Assembly (NCBI GenBank): GCA_039583875.1
Contig: CM077151.1
Span: 27,914,390-27,978,389, forward strand
Length of the DNA: 64,000 nt
Direction of reading: 5' to 3'
Origin: Platanthera guangdongensis
Taxonomy: Eukaryota; Streptophyta; Magnoliopsida; Asparagales; Orchidaceae
Part shown: positions 1 through 12,400 of the stretch, piece after piece
How positions within the stretch are numbered: the first letter of the stretch is position 1
Layout of the letters: the number at the start of each line of letters is the position of its first letter
Program-made: the position numbers and the translations under genes
Notes under the pieces: generated by a model
What the model was told of the DNA's origin: nothing
What the model saw: the letters and a program-made list of their open reading frames with translations, nothing else
Databases searched by the model: none

Positions 1-684
1 CGTCAACGAGAAACTTCTTCAGGACAGCCTTGTCGCTCTGACCGTCTTTCTCGGCATTGCCAAGTCTAAGAGGCCGTAGGAGGAAGACGTTGCCACCAAC
101 TTACCCCCCACGAAAAGAAGAAGTCCAAGAAGATACCCGCCTCCAAGGCGGTCGACCCGCTTCCACCACCTGAGCAAGTTGCGGCTTCGACCAATAATCT
201 CACGTGCTCTGCTAGCACCTTGAAGCTTCTCAGCAATCTTAGGCTAGACGACATCCCTAACATGGTCTCCCCTGACTCGAGCCTTCTCAACCCGCTGAAA
301 ATTCCGGAAGTCGTCAACGCGCCGGTACCCCAACAGATTGAAGTCATCTCCCTGCCAGGTCGCCATTTTACCAAGCTATTCTTCTAAAGCGGTTGGTCGT
401 CATTCATTTCTCGCTGACACGTTTTCTTTACTCGCAGACTCTCCACCAGATGTCGCCGACGCGGCTCTGAATGTCTCCCCTCTGAACTCTGCACCACTGC
501 TCGCCCTGGCAGCCGAGAAACCCCTCATGACCGCGCACATGGTTCAGATTAATCTCGGCACCAAGAAAGTGTCTGAAGCTTCAACTCCCACGACAAAGGA
601 GAATCCCCCGGCGAGCAAGGAACTACCGGTGAAGGAACTTCTGGTGAAGGAACCTCCCGGGGGTAAGGAACTTCTGGCGAAGAA

Positions 685-2993
685 TGTAACACCCCCTATC
701 TGTCACATAGCATATAGCAGTAGGTCCGGCCGGGGCCTGACGCCGTATGCCACAGACAGACCGGGTGGTTACTTATGGAAACCATCCAACCAATCTCAAC
801 GTTCTACACAGAGCATTCTAGCGGAAGCAGTTTATAAAAGTTATAACCAAGAACCCAGCATTAAAGCATGAATGTCCACTAACCAAAATAGGAATGTATA
901 CAGAATACCAACATAAGCCTTAAGGCCTTACAAAATGTTTCACTTGATATTACATGATTTACAAACCACGGCACGCAGGCCGGTCATACATGAATAAAAC
1001 AGTAAACACTTCCATTTGGGCCTTCGAGGGCCGGCTTCGCAAAAAGGGCTTTAGCCCGCTATTGACCGCTTGGTCCCGCAGCACCTGCAAGCAACAAACC
1101 ACCGCACGGTGGCAAAACAAGGCAACGGCCAGCAATGCTGACCAAATTATAACGATCCCGCCCCCAACTCGGGGCGGCGATGCTCCTTCCCTGCATTTCA
1201 TTAGCATAAGCGAGCAATATATATATAACCATTTCATCACAGACGTTGGCTCGCACGGCCACACGCCCCGTGCTCTCAGGTCACATTCTCGGTGAACCGG
1301 TCGATGTCACGTCAATTAAAGCCATAGACATTCCAGACTCACCACCACCACTTTGACGGCCAAACCTATGAGCAATTTGTCTTCCTGGCCTGGGTCACGA
1401 CAATTTAAGTCATTGACCGCCGAAGACCCTAATCTATGCCAACGGTAAGTGCCACGTGCCTCTAGGTCTCTTTAACCGAACGACATAGAACGGGTACGGT
1501 TCCATCCAACCCGTGCTCACATCGCAACGACAATTTAAGCCATATGCGCGAGTCAAACTTCCACCGAGTCTCATTTCCACCACAAGTCACATAACCCGGT
1601 TATGTTCAAGTTGGCTCTCAGGCCACCAAGTTGGCGAGATCTCGTATCCGCCCAGTTTTCCGGGTGCACCTTTGGGTTAGTCCCCAAGGCTCCCTGCTAC
1701 AATCTACCGCGTAGAAAACCCGAAAAACAACCAATAGCACGGAGTCTTCTCCGGCATTATGCAATGCAACATCACCGATCCAGACCAACATGTCCGGATA
1801 GGCTTCACACATCATGCCTATGTCCGTTCTCGCTTACAGACTCTAAACAACGGGGACTTCACATATATACCCGAAGGAACGCCTCCAACTCTCCGCAAAC
1901 TTGCGAGAGCGGGCTTCCTATGCAAAGAAAGAGAGCTACTCATGCTCAAGATGAGGATCGTTACCCTAGCGTTCCTCTTTGGCGCCATTGAAAAGTAATC
2001 GGATGAAAATCACCGCACTAGCTTTGCCTTCGTGGATCCGGAGTCGGCTCGCGATTCGGAGCTTCGAAGCTCCTCCAATGGCCGGATCTAGCTCATCCTT
2101 CCTTCCTTGGCTCTCCTCTCTCTCTAAGGTTTTAGAAAGATGAAAACTTATGAAAAGTGAGGGTTTCTAAGTCCAATCCCGGGTATATCCCTTCAGGAAC
2201 AACCCCCAGCCGTTGGATCTCAAAATAAGGAAACAAACGGCTTTGATTCGGGACTGAAATGCCCAATCTGGACCGAACACGGCCCGGCACACGCCCGTGT
2301 CCAGGGCCGTGTGCCTCATTCGCCGTCAAAATCGGCTCGCCTGGAACCTCACACGGGTATCGAACACGCCCGTGTTCGAGCTGACACGCCCGTGTCCCAT
2401 GTGACACGGCCGTGTGGCCGGCCGTGTGCCCCTATCATTTTTCCCTGAAATCAACCCGAGCACTGAACGGGTTCTAGGACACGCCCGTGTCCTTACCCGT
2501 GTCACCTCAACACGCCTGGACCCCAGGCCGTGTACACGGTCTCGACACTCGGCACTTCGTCGAGCGAAGATCGTCGACCTACTGACACGGCCTTGGACAC
2601 GCCCGTGTCCTAGGCCGTGTGCCTTGTCTCGACACAATGTCGACACCAAAGTGTCGACTCCCCGGGACGAGTGTCGACACGGGTTGACACGCCCTGCGAC
2701 ACGCCCGTGTCGCAGGCCGTGTGCCATGTCTCAACACTTCGTCGGACGCAGAGTGTCGACTTCGCGGCTAAGTGTCGACACGGGTCGACACGCCCTGCGA
2801 CACGCCCGTGTCGCAGGCCGTGTGCCCAGTCTCGACACAATGTCGAGACCAAAGTGTCGACTTCCCGTCTTAGTGTCGACACAGGCTTGACACGCCCTGG
2901 GACACGCCCGTGTCCCAGGCCGTGTGCCTGCAGCCAGAACCCAAACCGGCCCAAAACGTCCCCCTTCGCTCCTTTGAGTTTCGGGGCGTTACA
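685..2993 (+). mobile_element. Solo LTR (2309 bp), probably Tekay/Del-like gypsy, with TSD AAGAA
   Basis: The segment begins TGTAACACCCC and ends GGGGCGTTACA, so it has TG...CA ends and an 11-bp near-perfect inverted terminus. It is flanked by the 5-bp duplication AAGAA at 680-684 and 2994-2998. No coding domain lies inside; the open frames at 2132-2954 are by-products of the GC-rich repeats. Termini of this kind are typical of plant Ty3/gypsy chromovirus LTRs of the Tekay/Del type, so that assignment is from family knowledge. A single LTR with intact duplication indicates unequal recombination between the two LTRs of a former full element. Confidence 0.85.
2280..2930. repeat. Palindrome-rich tandem repeat within the solo LTR (about 101-bp period)
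   Basis: Short palindromes built on ACACGCCCGTGT and GGCCGTGTG recur through this stretch. In the right half a larger unit of about 101 bp repeats three times: the phrase TGTCGCAGGCCGTGTGCC recurs at 2709 and 2810, with a variant near 2910. Each unit also holds a GTCTCGACACaaTGTCGAC inverted motif. It is internal to the LTR and non-coding. Confidence 0.7.
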
Positions 2994-3989
2994 AAGAAGG
3001 CCGCTCCGATGAGAAAGGACCTTCCGGCGCGCAAGGTCCCGCCCGCTCCTATGCGAGATTTTGTGCCGCCATTTGCGAGTTCCCTATTGTCGCCGCCGCC
3101 TCCTCTGAACGCTCAGCAACAAGCTGACATGCCGCGAGCTCCCCTGCCTCCTCCACTAAAGACCCCGCATCAGCCGGCGGGTTTGTCGCAGCCTCCGCCG
3201 CCTCCGTCGAAGACTTTGGCCCGAAAACAGGATAAGCCGCGACCGAGCTACTTCCCGCCGAGAGTCGGGGACCCCAATCATGGAGGTCGCAGGCAGGGTA
3301 AATCTGCCGAGCATGCGGGTGGCCCATCTTCTGGCCGGCGAGATGCCCTAGGTCACGACTCTTCTCCTCGTCGATCACGGTCTCCTCGTCGCGGTAACCT
3401 CCGTCACTGTGGCTTCGTTTGATGGGTTAGGCGTTCATTTCTGATCTGGCGACTTTCCATCTATTTTGACAGATCGCCCGACGACTCTAGGGCCGGCCTT
3501 TATCGACGTCATCGGGTTATCCGGGAGCAAATATCGTCACGCTGCTGTTCACGCCTACCTGGAGCTGCAGAGCAAGTTTGATCAGCTCGTGATCTGCTAG
3601 CCTCATCGCCGGATCTCCGCCCTGGAGGTGCGGGTGGCGAAGATAGAAGAACTTCATACCACCCTGGAGAGCTACGAAGCTCGCTTCCACATGGTGAAGG
3701 AGAATGATCGCCAACTGGCGATAAACAACCATCGCCTCCAGCTTGTTCTCGACGAGATGGCCGACATTCGGGTGAGTATGGGTTCCGTGGGGCGACTGAC
3801 GAGGATGGAGGAGCAGCTACGCCTTGGTGACGATGCGATGGCGGTGGCGACGTAGACTTACCGGCGAGCGCGAGAGATGGGCTGGGCCGAGCGACATCCC
3901 CATCCTCCAGAGCGACCACCTAGAACTTAGGTTTTTTCTTTTTCTTTATTTGAACTCGCTGTAGGCGACTATTTGTAATAAACAATACT

Positions 3990-4573
3990 ATATTATAATA
4001 AGCGAGTTTGCATCTCGCCCTTAATTTCTATCTCCTCTTTGCTGTTTTGCTCGCTGTTATTCTGTGATATGCCGAGTTTATCATGCAAGTTCTGACAACG
4101 TCGCGACATTCTCTGCAACGCTATGCGAGAAAGGGCTGATGTCGGGATCTGTTTGCTCGCCTAAACCGCGTCTTAGTTTGATACTCGCCAGACCGAATAT
4201 ATACCCCCTCCCCTTTGCATTCACCTATAAATAGATGGGGTAGGTAGGACATAAGTACGCTGCTGCGATTTTCCAACCCCAGCTCACAAGTATCTTCTTC
4301 TACTCGCGTGTTCCTGTCTTTCTTCTCTTCTCGTCTTACTTCTTCTTCAACCCGCTAACTCGCTAGCTCGCTAGTATCTTTGAAGTTTCTCATTGGCGTT
4401 CGACATAATGTGCGAGCTCTGGAGATCCGCCTCAAAAATCAGGCCCCTATTTATAGAGATCGGCAGACAATCGTCAAGGGAGAGCAACTCTGATACCCGG
4501 CATAGCAGCTCGCCAAATAAGTGTTGGATGATTCTTTTCGAGCTCCTACGTCGCTCGAAAAGAGCGGGGATTG
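3990..4573 (+). promoter_or_regulatory. LTR-like promoter region with TATA box, ending in a polypurine tract
   Basis: A CCTATAAATAG TATA-type motif lies near 4224-4240, followed by a pyrimidine-rich leader. The stretch ends at 4556-4573 in CGAAAAGAGCGGGGATTG, immediately before TGTACAACC. The same tract-plus-TGTACAACC junction occurs, inverted, at 51281-51310 in the complete element at 50101-56160. Inference: this is the 3' end of the internal region of a related plus-strand LTR element. No coding sequence is visible here. Confidence 0.4.
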
Positions 4574-4998
4574 TGTACAACCTGTATTCGTCGAGGATGG
4601 GTCCTACCACAGCCAGATCAGCAGAAGTCAAGGTCAACAAGTCAAAACAAAAGTCAAAATTAGCACGCAAGGCCACAGATGGCTTGGACGAGTATGGAGA
4701 GCTCCCCTCGCATACTCGCTAGGTAGGCGAGTAGGCGAGATCCTCGCCCAGCCCGTGCGAGTTTCCCTTGGAAGCCGCCTAGTCGCCAGAGGGTGGGATA
4801 TAAATATGACCCCCCCTCCTTGGATTTACCTATAAATAGGACCCCAGGAGTATGAGGTGAGGGACGAAAAATCCTTTGCAGGATACTCGCGTGCTCTCCT
4901 TTCAAGATACTAGCCAAGTCTTTGAATTCCTTTTCCTTAGAGATCAGGTCGCGTCCTTGCGACTTATTCATCAGCTAGTCTTCCTCGTACCTAGTTTG
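4574..4998 (+). mobile_element. Probable LTR related to the 50101-56160 family
   Basis: The segment starts TGTACAACC directly after a polypurine tract. It carries a second CCTATAAATAGG promoter motif near 4832 and ends near GACCA, followed by TTTTTGGTTGAGAAGG, which sits where a primer-binding site would be. The start and tract match the LTR junction of the element at 50101-56160 seen on the opposite strand. The 3' boundary is approximate and no target duplication was identified. Confidence 0.4.
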
Positions 4999-5228
4999 AC
5001 CATTTTTGGTTGAGAAGGGGCTGCTTCTTTCGAGCATCCGGGTACGTAGTGGGACCATCCTGCCGCACGTTCTGTGGTCATGTTTGGCTTCGTTCTTCAT
5101 CCTAGTCATCCTAGCATCTGATCTTGCCCCTGAACTGGTAACCTTAGGCGGCATTGGTCCGAATTCTGAGGTTGAGAATTTTCCTGGCTTCAACACTGAC
5201 GCTGAACCAAAGAGGAAGGCATAGCTGC

Positions 5229-6010
5229 TTAATCTAATACACACAGATGTGTGGTCCAATTGAACCCATGTCTCAAGGGGGAGCAACCTACTTTGTCGCC
5301 TTTATTGATGACCACTCTAGGAAGGTATGAGCTTACTTCCTGAAGCACAAGAGTGAGGTTTTGACAAAGTTTGTTGAGTTCAGGGCAATGACTGAGAAGA
5401 TGACCGAGAAGGTTATAAAACGAGTTAGATCTGATAACGGGGGAGAATTTATTGGACCGCTTGATGCATATTACAAGCAGCACAATATTGTTCATGAGAA
5501 GACTATTCCGAGGACACCACAATAGAATGAGTTGGTAGAGAGGATGAACAGAACTATAATGGAGAGGGTTAAGTGTATGATTTCTCAGGCCGCAATTGAG
5601 AAGCAGTTCTTGGCAGAGGCAGCTAGGACTGCTGTGCATCTGATCAATATGTCCCCCTCAGCACCATTAGATGGAGATGTTCCTGAACGGGTGTGGTCTG
5701 GTAAGGAGGTGTCTTATGGACATGTACGTGTGTTCGGTTGTCGGGTACATGTTCATATCCCCAAGGAGGAAAGAAGAAGATCGATGTGAAGTCCCGGGAG
5801 TGCATCCTGTTTGGATACCCATCTGAGAAGTTTGTCTATTGACTTTGGGATGCAAAGCAAAAGAAGATCATCAGGAGCAGGGATGTGATCTTTATTGAAG
5901 ATCAAGTTACTAGTGAGCAGGAGACTGAAAAGCCGCAGAGTCCATTTATTGTGGAAGTTCTTGATGTAGATCTTGGTGCATGGTAGTGGTCTCCTCTTGT
6001 TGTGGTGCGT
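5229..6010 (+). pseudogene. Ty1/copia integrase fragment (degenerate)
   Basis: Translating with frame changes gives Copia integrase landmarks in order: HTDVW, YFVAFIDDHSRK, VKRVRSDNGGEFIGP, then NELVERMNRTIMERVKCM, the hydrophobic VHLINMSPSAPLDGDVPERVW, VFGCRVHVHIP, and the post-integrase SRECILFGYPSEKFVY and KKIIRSRDVIFIEDQ. The D-D-E catalytic region is therefore recognisable but contains stops, for example at the expected PQQNG site and after SRK. Protease upstream and reverse transcriptase downstream are absent. It is a remnant, not an active gene. Confidence 0.8.
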
Positions 6011-6189
6011 TGATAATGGAACGAGAAAGACTAGTGTTGCCAAGCCCCTGTCTGGCAGACCCTTGGGTTGTGCGAGTGTTTCTCCTCCTCATCATTATTA
6101 GTCATGAGTATCGCTGTGCAGATGATACTGTCTTCAAGGTCTTCTTAAAGCTTTGGTAAACTCATTTCCCACAGACGACGCCAAATTAT

Positions 6190-7520
6190 TGCTGTCAACT
6201 CAACCCTCCTAGTAGACCAGACTAAACTAGGCTACAATAGCCCGTGTAGTGGTCTAGCACGCACATAGTCATGGAATAAGAAGAGCATAACACAAGCGAT
6301 TTTAAAGTGCAAAAACCTCTCAATTGGGTAAAAAACCATGTGTTTGTAACGGTGCCAACTAAACTTCACTACTGACTGCGGTTTACAGATTGTTGGTGGA
6401 ATCGAGGGTGACAAGCCGCTCCTCGTTATAACTTTGAGATGAGAGAGATTATAAGTGCTCTTGGTGGGCGACAGACCGCCTCATACGAAGCTCAATTTCT
6501 GTCACTTTCGGGTGAAGACAGGCATTCTCGGACGATGCTTGGCTGGCGAACTTCATGGCCTGACACTTAGAGAAGCGTTGGTGTGAACTTGAAGTGCGTC
6601 GCGCACGTAGGAGACTTCATAGAGCAGCGAACAAAACGTCTTATTCTCAGGAGCGTCGTGGACTTAAGCGAATTTTCAGGTAGCTCAACGGGAGGAGGCT
6701 CGTAGGAGAATTTTGGCAGCACTCCGAACAGAGGAAGAAGAAAGCTGGAGGATGAAAAGTTAGAAATGAGAGGGTCCTAGGGCCTTTTTATAGGCTTGAG
6801 GAGGTGATTATGATAGTTATGTGGCTATTCGCACACCGTAACCCCCCAAATTAATGAGTGCAGATCACATAACGTATAGTTTCGACTATACATTATTTAC
6901 ATAATATTCCTTGCATGAAGACCACCACTAAATGAATAATCTTCCCACAAACCATAGTGGTTACGTGGGCGTTTACGTGAGTAGTTACCCGCACAACGGA
7001 CAACGATGATCGTGACAGGACGATCAGACGATGAAAAGGGGTCACCATTGACGGCTCACGGGTGGCCGGCCCACCGCCCATAGCGCGGGCGTCGGCGGCC
7101 GACCCTAGCGAGGGCTGCGTCGGCCGGCCCTTGCGGGGGCGACGGATGCCGCCCGTTGCGGGGGCGACGGCTGCCGCCCGTTGCGGGGGCGACGGCTGTC
7201 GCCCCTTGCGGGGGAAACACTGGCTGCTCATAACGGGGGCGACAATGGCCCCTTGCCAGGGCGGCGGGGCGGCGACCGCTCCTAGCGGGGGATCGGTCGC
7301 TCTTAACGAGGGCGGGGGTGGGGACGGCGGCAGCTCCTAGCGGGGGCGGCGACGCCGGCCGCTCCTAATGGGGCGACAACGACGACCGCGTGCGGTTGCT
7401 TGGGTGGTGCGTGTAGTGGGACCACGTGCACAGAGCGCACAAGGATCGGGCGTGCCGATTGTGTGCACCGTGATTAGCCTCATGATCCCACCATGATTAG
7501 TGGGGTTCATGAGTAAATGG
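6190..7520 (-). mobile_element. Probable solo LTR, same family as 46960-47853 and 56496-57802
   Basis: From TGCTGTCAACTC the order of landmarks matches the other two copies: AACTCAACC..TCCTAG, AATTGGGTAAAAAACCA, a short purine-rich leader, a GGCTATTCGCACACCGTAACC segment, then a very GC-rich core (7060-7380) and CATGATCCCACC. ATTAT occurs at 6185-6189 and 7521-7525, giving a candidate target duplication and a length of 1331 bp, close to the 1307 bp of the 56496 copy. The right end reads ..TGG rather than ..CA, so that border is uncertain. No protein is encoded. Confidence 0.5.
7060..7385. repeat. GC-rich GCGGGGGCGAC tandem repeat in the LTR core
   Basis: The motif TTGCGGGGGCGACGGC and close variants recur many times. 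Open frames here arise from the repeat and are not taken as genes. The equivalent GC-rich block of the 56496-57802 copy lies at 56680-57000 but differs in sequence, so this core changes fast between copies. Confidence 0.6.
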
Positions 7521-7945
7521 ATTATTGACAACCCAATTTCCTTATATATTTTATCTTGTGCTCGTCAAGAACATGAAACCGTTTCACAAAAGAGCGGTGA
7601 AGTTTTATAAATATTTTTATCATAAAATATTTTTTATTATATAAATTTTTTCAATTATTTTTCTCCAAAATATATATACCCCCGCCCTGCCCTGTGCGGC
7701 TCCGCCGTTGACGGCCTCCCCAGAGCTCGCCGGACCCCGTCGGTAGGCTCCGTGCAGGCGGTTGCCTGCTCTCTGCCGCCGGCCGACGACAATACAAAAA
7801 CTAGTTTGGGGCGGGATTTCTTTAGGGGCGGGATTTCTTCCACCTCCCTAAATGCTGGCAACCGGAGCTCTAACACTGGTTTCGTCCCACAAAATTTGGA
7901 GCATAAAATGCCGGACCGTTCTAGCGTTGCGTTTTTATAACGGCC
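7521..7945. other. AT-rich spacer and GC-rich fragment, no gene
   Basis: An AT-rich stretch (7540-7670) is followed by a GC-rich piece (7680-7770) with CGGCTCCGCC and CGCCGG runs resembling the GC-rich part of the Helitron at 30330-30550. No convincing coding sequence was seen. Confidence 0.4.
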
Positions 7946-8782
<837 letters not shown>

Positions 8783-9103
8783 TCAGTTTTTGTTTTGGTC
8801 TAAAACGGACATGAAAAATATTCTCCAAACGAATATAAGTTTTTGTTTTGCCACAAAAAAAAAAAACTCATGATTTTTTTCATTTTAGGTCAAAATGAAA
8901 AACTTGCAAAAGAAGGGGTCCTAAAATAAAACGATGCGAAATGGTTAAAGAAATGAAGCCGGAAGATTATTTACTTCAGTTTCCACCATTATAAACTACA
9001 AGCTCGGTCTTTTTGTGCCGCCGGCGATATCTCTCGCTTTTACTCTCCGACGACGGCCCCGATGACCATCGATCTCACTTCATTGCTCATACTCCCCATG
9101 CAG

Positions 9104-9434
9104 AGCAGGAAAGAGACCCAAAACGGATCCCCACGAAGGAGAACATTCGAGCCGCGATGCGGTGGCTCGTGCAAGGCAACGAGGCAGGCGACTCGCTCGT
9201 CTTCCACTTCTCCGGCCATGGATCGCAGAAGCTCGATGCCTCTGGCGACGAACTAGACGGCTACGCGGAGACACTCTGCCCGGTGGATTACGAGGAGAAA
9301 GGCGTCATCCTCGACGACGAGCTTAACGCCGCTCTTGTCCGCCCGCTTCGCACGGGCACGAAGCTCCACGCGTTCATCGATGCTTGCCACAGCGGCACCG
9401 TGCTCGATCTCCCCTACCTCTGCCGGACGACCAG
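9104..9434 (+). CDS. Metacaspase exon with catalytic His and Cys
   Basis: The upstream border is placed at the acceptor CCCCATGCAG because similarity to metacaspases begins at [16 protein letters not shown]; the open frame back to an ATG at 9013 shows none. The 3' border is the donor CCAG|GTAATT. The exon ends two bases into the Arg codon completed by the next exon. No in-frame stop or frameshift occurs. Confidence 0.85.
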
Positions 9435-12400
9435 GTAATTTGTTATATATCTTATTTTATCAAGGAATGAGGTTTGCATTACTTAGGGCTAAAAATTTTG
9501 TTCGGGGGCTGTTAAGTTTGGATTGCAGATGTTAGATGAGATGATATTTTAAGAACAATTATACCACAATGGCATTATATCTACACTGACTGAGCCAACA
9601 CAATTCTTCAATCAGATCCAGCACAAACAAATGAAGAGTAATTAGTAGGAGGAAATTCAGAATTCTTATATTTTTAAAAAGACTAATACAACACTTGTTT
9701 ATTTATAATGCAGCATTGTTAGAATCGGCGCTGGTGGCTTTTGCTTCTTCTCCATGCTACCTTCTTTCTTCTTTTCGTTTCTTCTTTGCACCCATTCATT
9801 TTAATGTCTATCTTTTAGGTTGAGCTGCTACCTCAGCTGGACTGAATCTCTTCATCTTATACTTTCACTCCCTCTTAAGCTGAGAGATGAATCACTTGCA
9901 CTACGCTGGTAGTTTCGCTGGGTTAAGTAAGAATCAATGTTTGAATGCCAGACCCTCGGTGCCTGTTTCAAGCCACAAAGAGTCTTCTGTAATTTATATT
10001 CTTTATGTTCTTCTCCCTTTAAGACATGTTAAATGGGGGAAGGATAGACCAATAAAGACTTGGGAATGAAACTATAAGGAAGGACATGATGCACTTAGGC
10101 ATTGGTAAGATTATGACTATAATATAAAGCCCAATGGAGACAAATGATTCATATAGCCGACCCCACTATAGTGGTAGAAAGGCTTGAGTGTTGTTGTTGT
10201 ATGTTCTTATCCCTCTATCTCATAACCTCTTGGTTGTTGAACATACACATCTTCATCGATTTCACCATTTAGAAATGCAGATTTGACATCGAGTTGGTAT
10301 ATTTGAAACTTGTTTTGTGTGCAAAAGATATAAGAGTTCAAATAGTTCCCAATCATGCCATTGGAGCAAAAGTTTCTTTGAAGTCCAGTCCTAGAATTTG
10401 GGAGTATCCCTTGGCCACAATCCGAGCTTTATATTCATAAATAGATCCATCTTCATTTTCCTTTATCTTATAGATCCATTTTAGACCTATAATGTCTTTA
10501 TGTGGTGGTGGGTCAACTAGCTTCTGTGTTAGTCTTCTCTGCCATCTTTATATCTTCATCCATAGCTGATCTCTAGACATACTTTGCTGTCACTTCTTCA
10601 AATGTTGCAGGAGTTATTACTGACAAAGATACATCACATGTTTGATAAATATCATTCAATAATCTCATTCTCTTGGGCGATGATCATTCAGAACTACCAA
10701 AACCAAAAGAACTAGTTGAATCCAGGTATGTAGCTATATCTTGATTTGATTCTGGAAATGTAGTATCATTTGATTCAACCTCTAATGGTTCCTTGGAAAG
10801 AATGGAATCAATGAAAACTCCAAATGTTATAGACTTTTCAGAATATGATGCCCAATCCCTTCTCTCTTCTTCATGAAACAATACATCTTTGGAAATAATG
10901 AGTTTGTGTAGATTAGGTTGATAAATTCTGCAATCTTTTGACTCATCATTATAGCCCCCAAAATTTCCTTATTTCACTTTTCTTTTCTAATTTAGTTCTT
11001 TCATCACTAGATGTATGAGTAGGTTATGCATCCGAATCTTTTCTAATTCCGCTGCCTCATTTTCTATGTTGGGGCCCTGTAGATCGTCTGGCCCTTCTGA
11101 ACCAATGAGTACAGTATGTTGCTGAAATTCCCCTTGATGAAGAGGAACCGATCATTCCAGTGGTGAACTTTGTTGGCAGTCTTGCAGGCCTTTAGTTGCG
11201 AGCTGGTTAGATAGGCGACTCTGTCCGAGGTCGCCTGAAAGATGAACAGTTTGCGGAATGCAGTGAGGTAGAACTCCACCTTCTCCTCGCACAAATAGCA
11301 CACGAACGCGACCAACATGACGATCGCATTCGTGTTGATCTGTGCGGGCACCATGCTGAAGTACTTGAGGAATTGCTTTATCTCAGGCCATAGTGGGAGG
11401 TGGAGTCCAACGTCGAAGTGAGGCAGGGGAAATCGAGCTCATCCCGATTAAATGTGTTGATGGACTCATCGGCTTCGAGGCGGCGAGCTATATACCCTGG
11501 TGGAAGAAGCACGACCTTGAACGCCATGTAGTCCTCCGACACCTTCCCATCAGGGAATAGATGGTCCATGAAGTTTTCTACTCACTTCCTGTGCCCATCA
11601 GAATACTCCGCGTTGCCAGTCATTGTGCAACAAGGGTAGCGAGTGGAGGTCGCGAGATCAAGGAGAAGGAAGAGAAAAAGAAAGGAGGGCTGGGGGAACA
11701 GTTATTGCAGTAGGTAAGAGAGGGGGGGGGGGTATTTATAGAAAAATTTTGGCGGGGGGGGGGGGGGGGCGCAGTTATTGACATGACCCTGTTATGCCCC
11801 TTGCACTTGGATCATGTCACCGACGGAGGAGCTATGGTGGCGGAGGGAGACGCTGGGCGATCAGCGAAGTTGGCGACGATGCTGTGTCAGCTCGGGCAAC
11901 ACGGGAAAAGAAACCCGTGAGGTTTAGAGAGAGAGAGGAAGAGAGAAATAATAGAGAGAGAGATTTTAGTTTTAATTTTCTTCTTAACAAAACAATGCAC
12001 AACCGGCCACTTAAGTAGGTTCCAACGTGCCCCCCATTTGGGCTTACTATATATGGGTAAAATACTGCTAAAAATTAACACAACATAAACAACATAAGTT
12101 TAAGATAACTGACGTCGTCACGCCTCATAACATTGTCGCCCCCGTCCGAAGACAGCTTGTCCCCAAGCTGGATCAAAGGGAAATGCAGTGGCCTCTCCTG
12201 CTGTCGCGTCATCATCGGGAGGATCATCCACTTCGAGCCAAAATAAGCGTTTGCATCGATGTTTCGGTATGAAATGGTCATCACAATTGTAGCACAAGCC
12301 TTTCTCGCGACGCTCGACCATCTCGGTGCGGGACAAACAACGGTGAACTGTAGGCCGCAGTGTATCGTCCCGGGTTGGAGCCCTGTCTGGCAAGCTGGCT

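Larger units (their letters stand above)
1..3855 (+). pseudogene. Transposon-encoded proline-rich/coiled-coil protein, split by a solo LTR
   Basis: Seen: a reading frame entering from the left edge runs to about 358, and GT-AG logic suggests an intron at 359-439 (acceptor CTCGCAG). The frame continues from 440 with a KELxxKE-type repeat into the solo LTR at 685. Removing the LTR plus one target duplication keeps the frame exactly, continuing from 2999 as AAPMRKDLPARK into a Pro- and Ser/Arg-rich tail. A second probable intron spans about 3394-3472. The last exon (3473-3855) encodes a heptad-rich coiled coil (ISALEVRVAKIEELHTTLES) ending at TAG, with one internal stop near 3598. Inference: this layout resembles plant gypsy-type transposon proteins of uncertain role, such as the C-terminal half of PF04195-like proteins. 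No enzyme motif is visible. It is broken by the LTR and a stop codon, so probably inactive. Confidence 0.5.

Noticed and set aside
2132..2954. Several long open frames on both strands in the solo LTR
   Set aside because: They follow the ACACGCCCGTGT palindromic repeats, appear on both strands at once and show no domain.
3049..3919. Minus-strand open frames opposite the coiled-coil transposon protein
   Set aside because: They are shadows of the plus-strand frame, which shows the coherent coiled coil.
6893..7340. Open frames in the GC-rich block at 7060-7385
   Set aside because: They follow a GCGGGGGCGAC tandem repeat in the LTR core and occur on both strands.
9013..9103. Metacaspase translation starting at ATG 9013
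   Set aside because: The 30 residues before [10 protein letters not shown] have no similarity to metacaspases and a good splice acceptor lies exactly where similarity begins.
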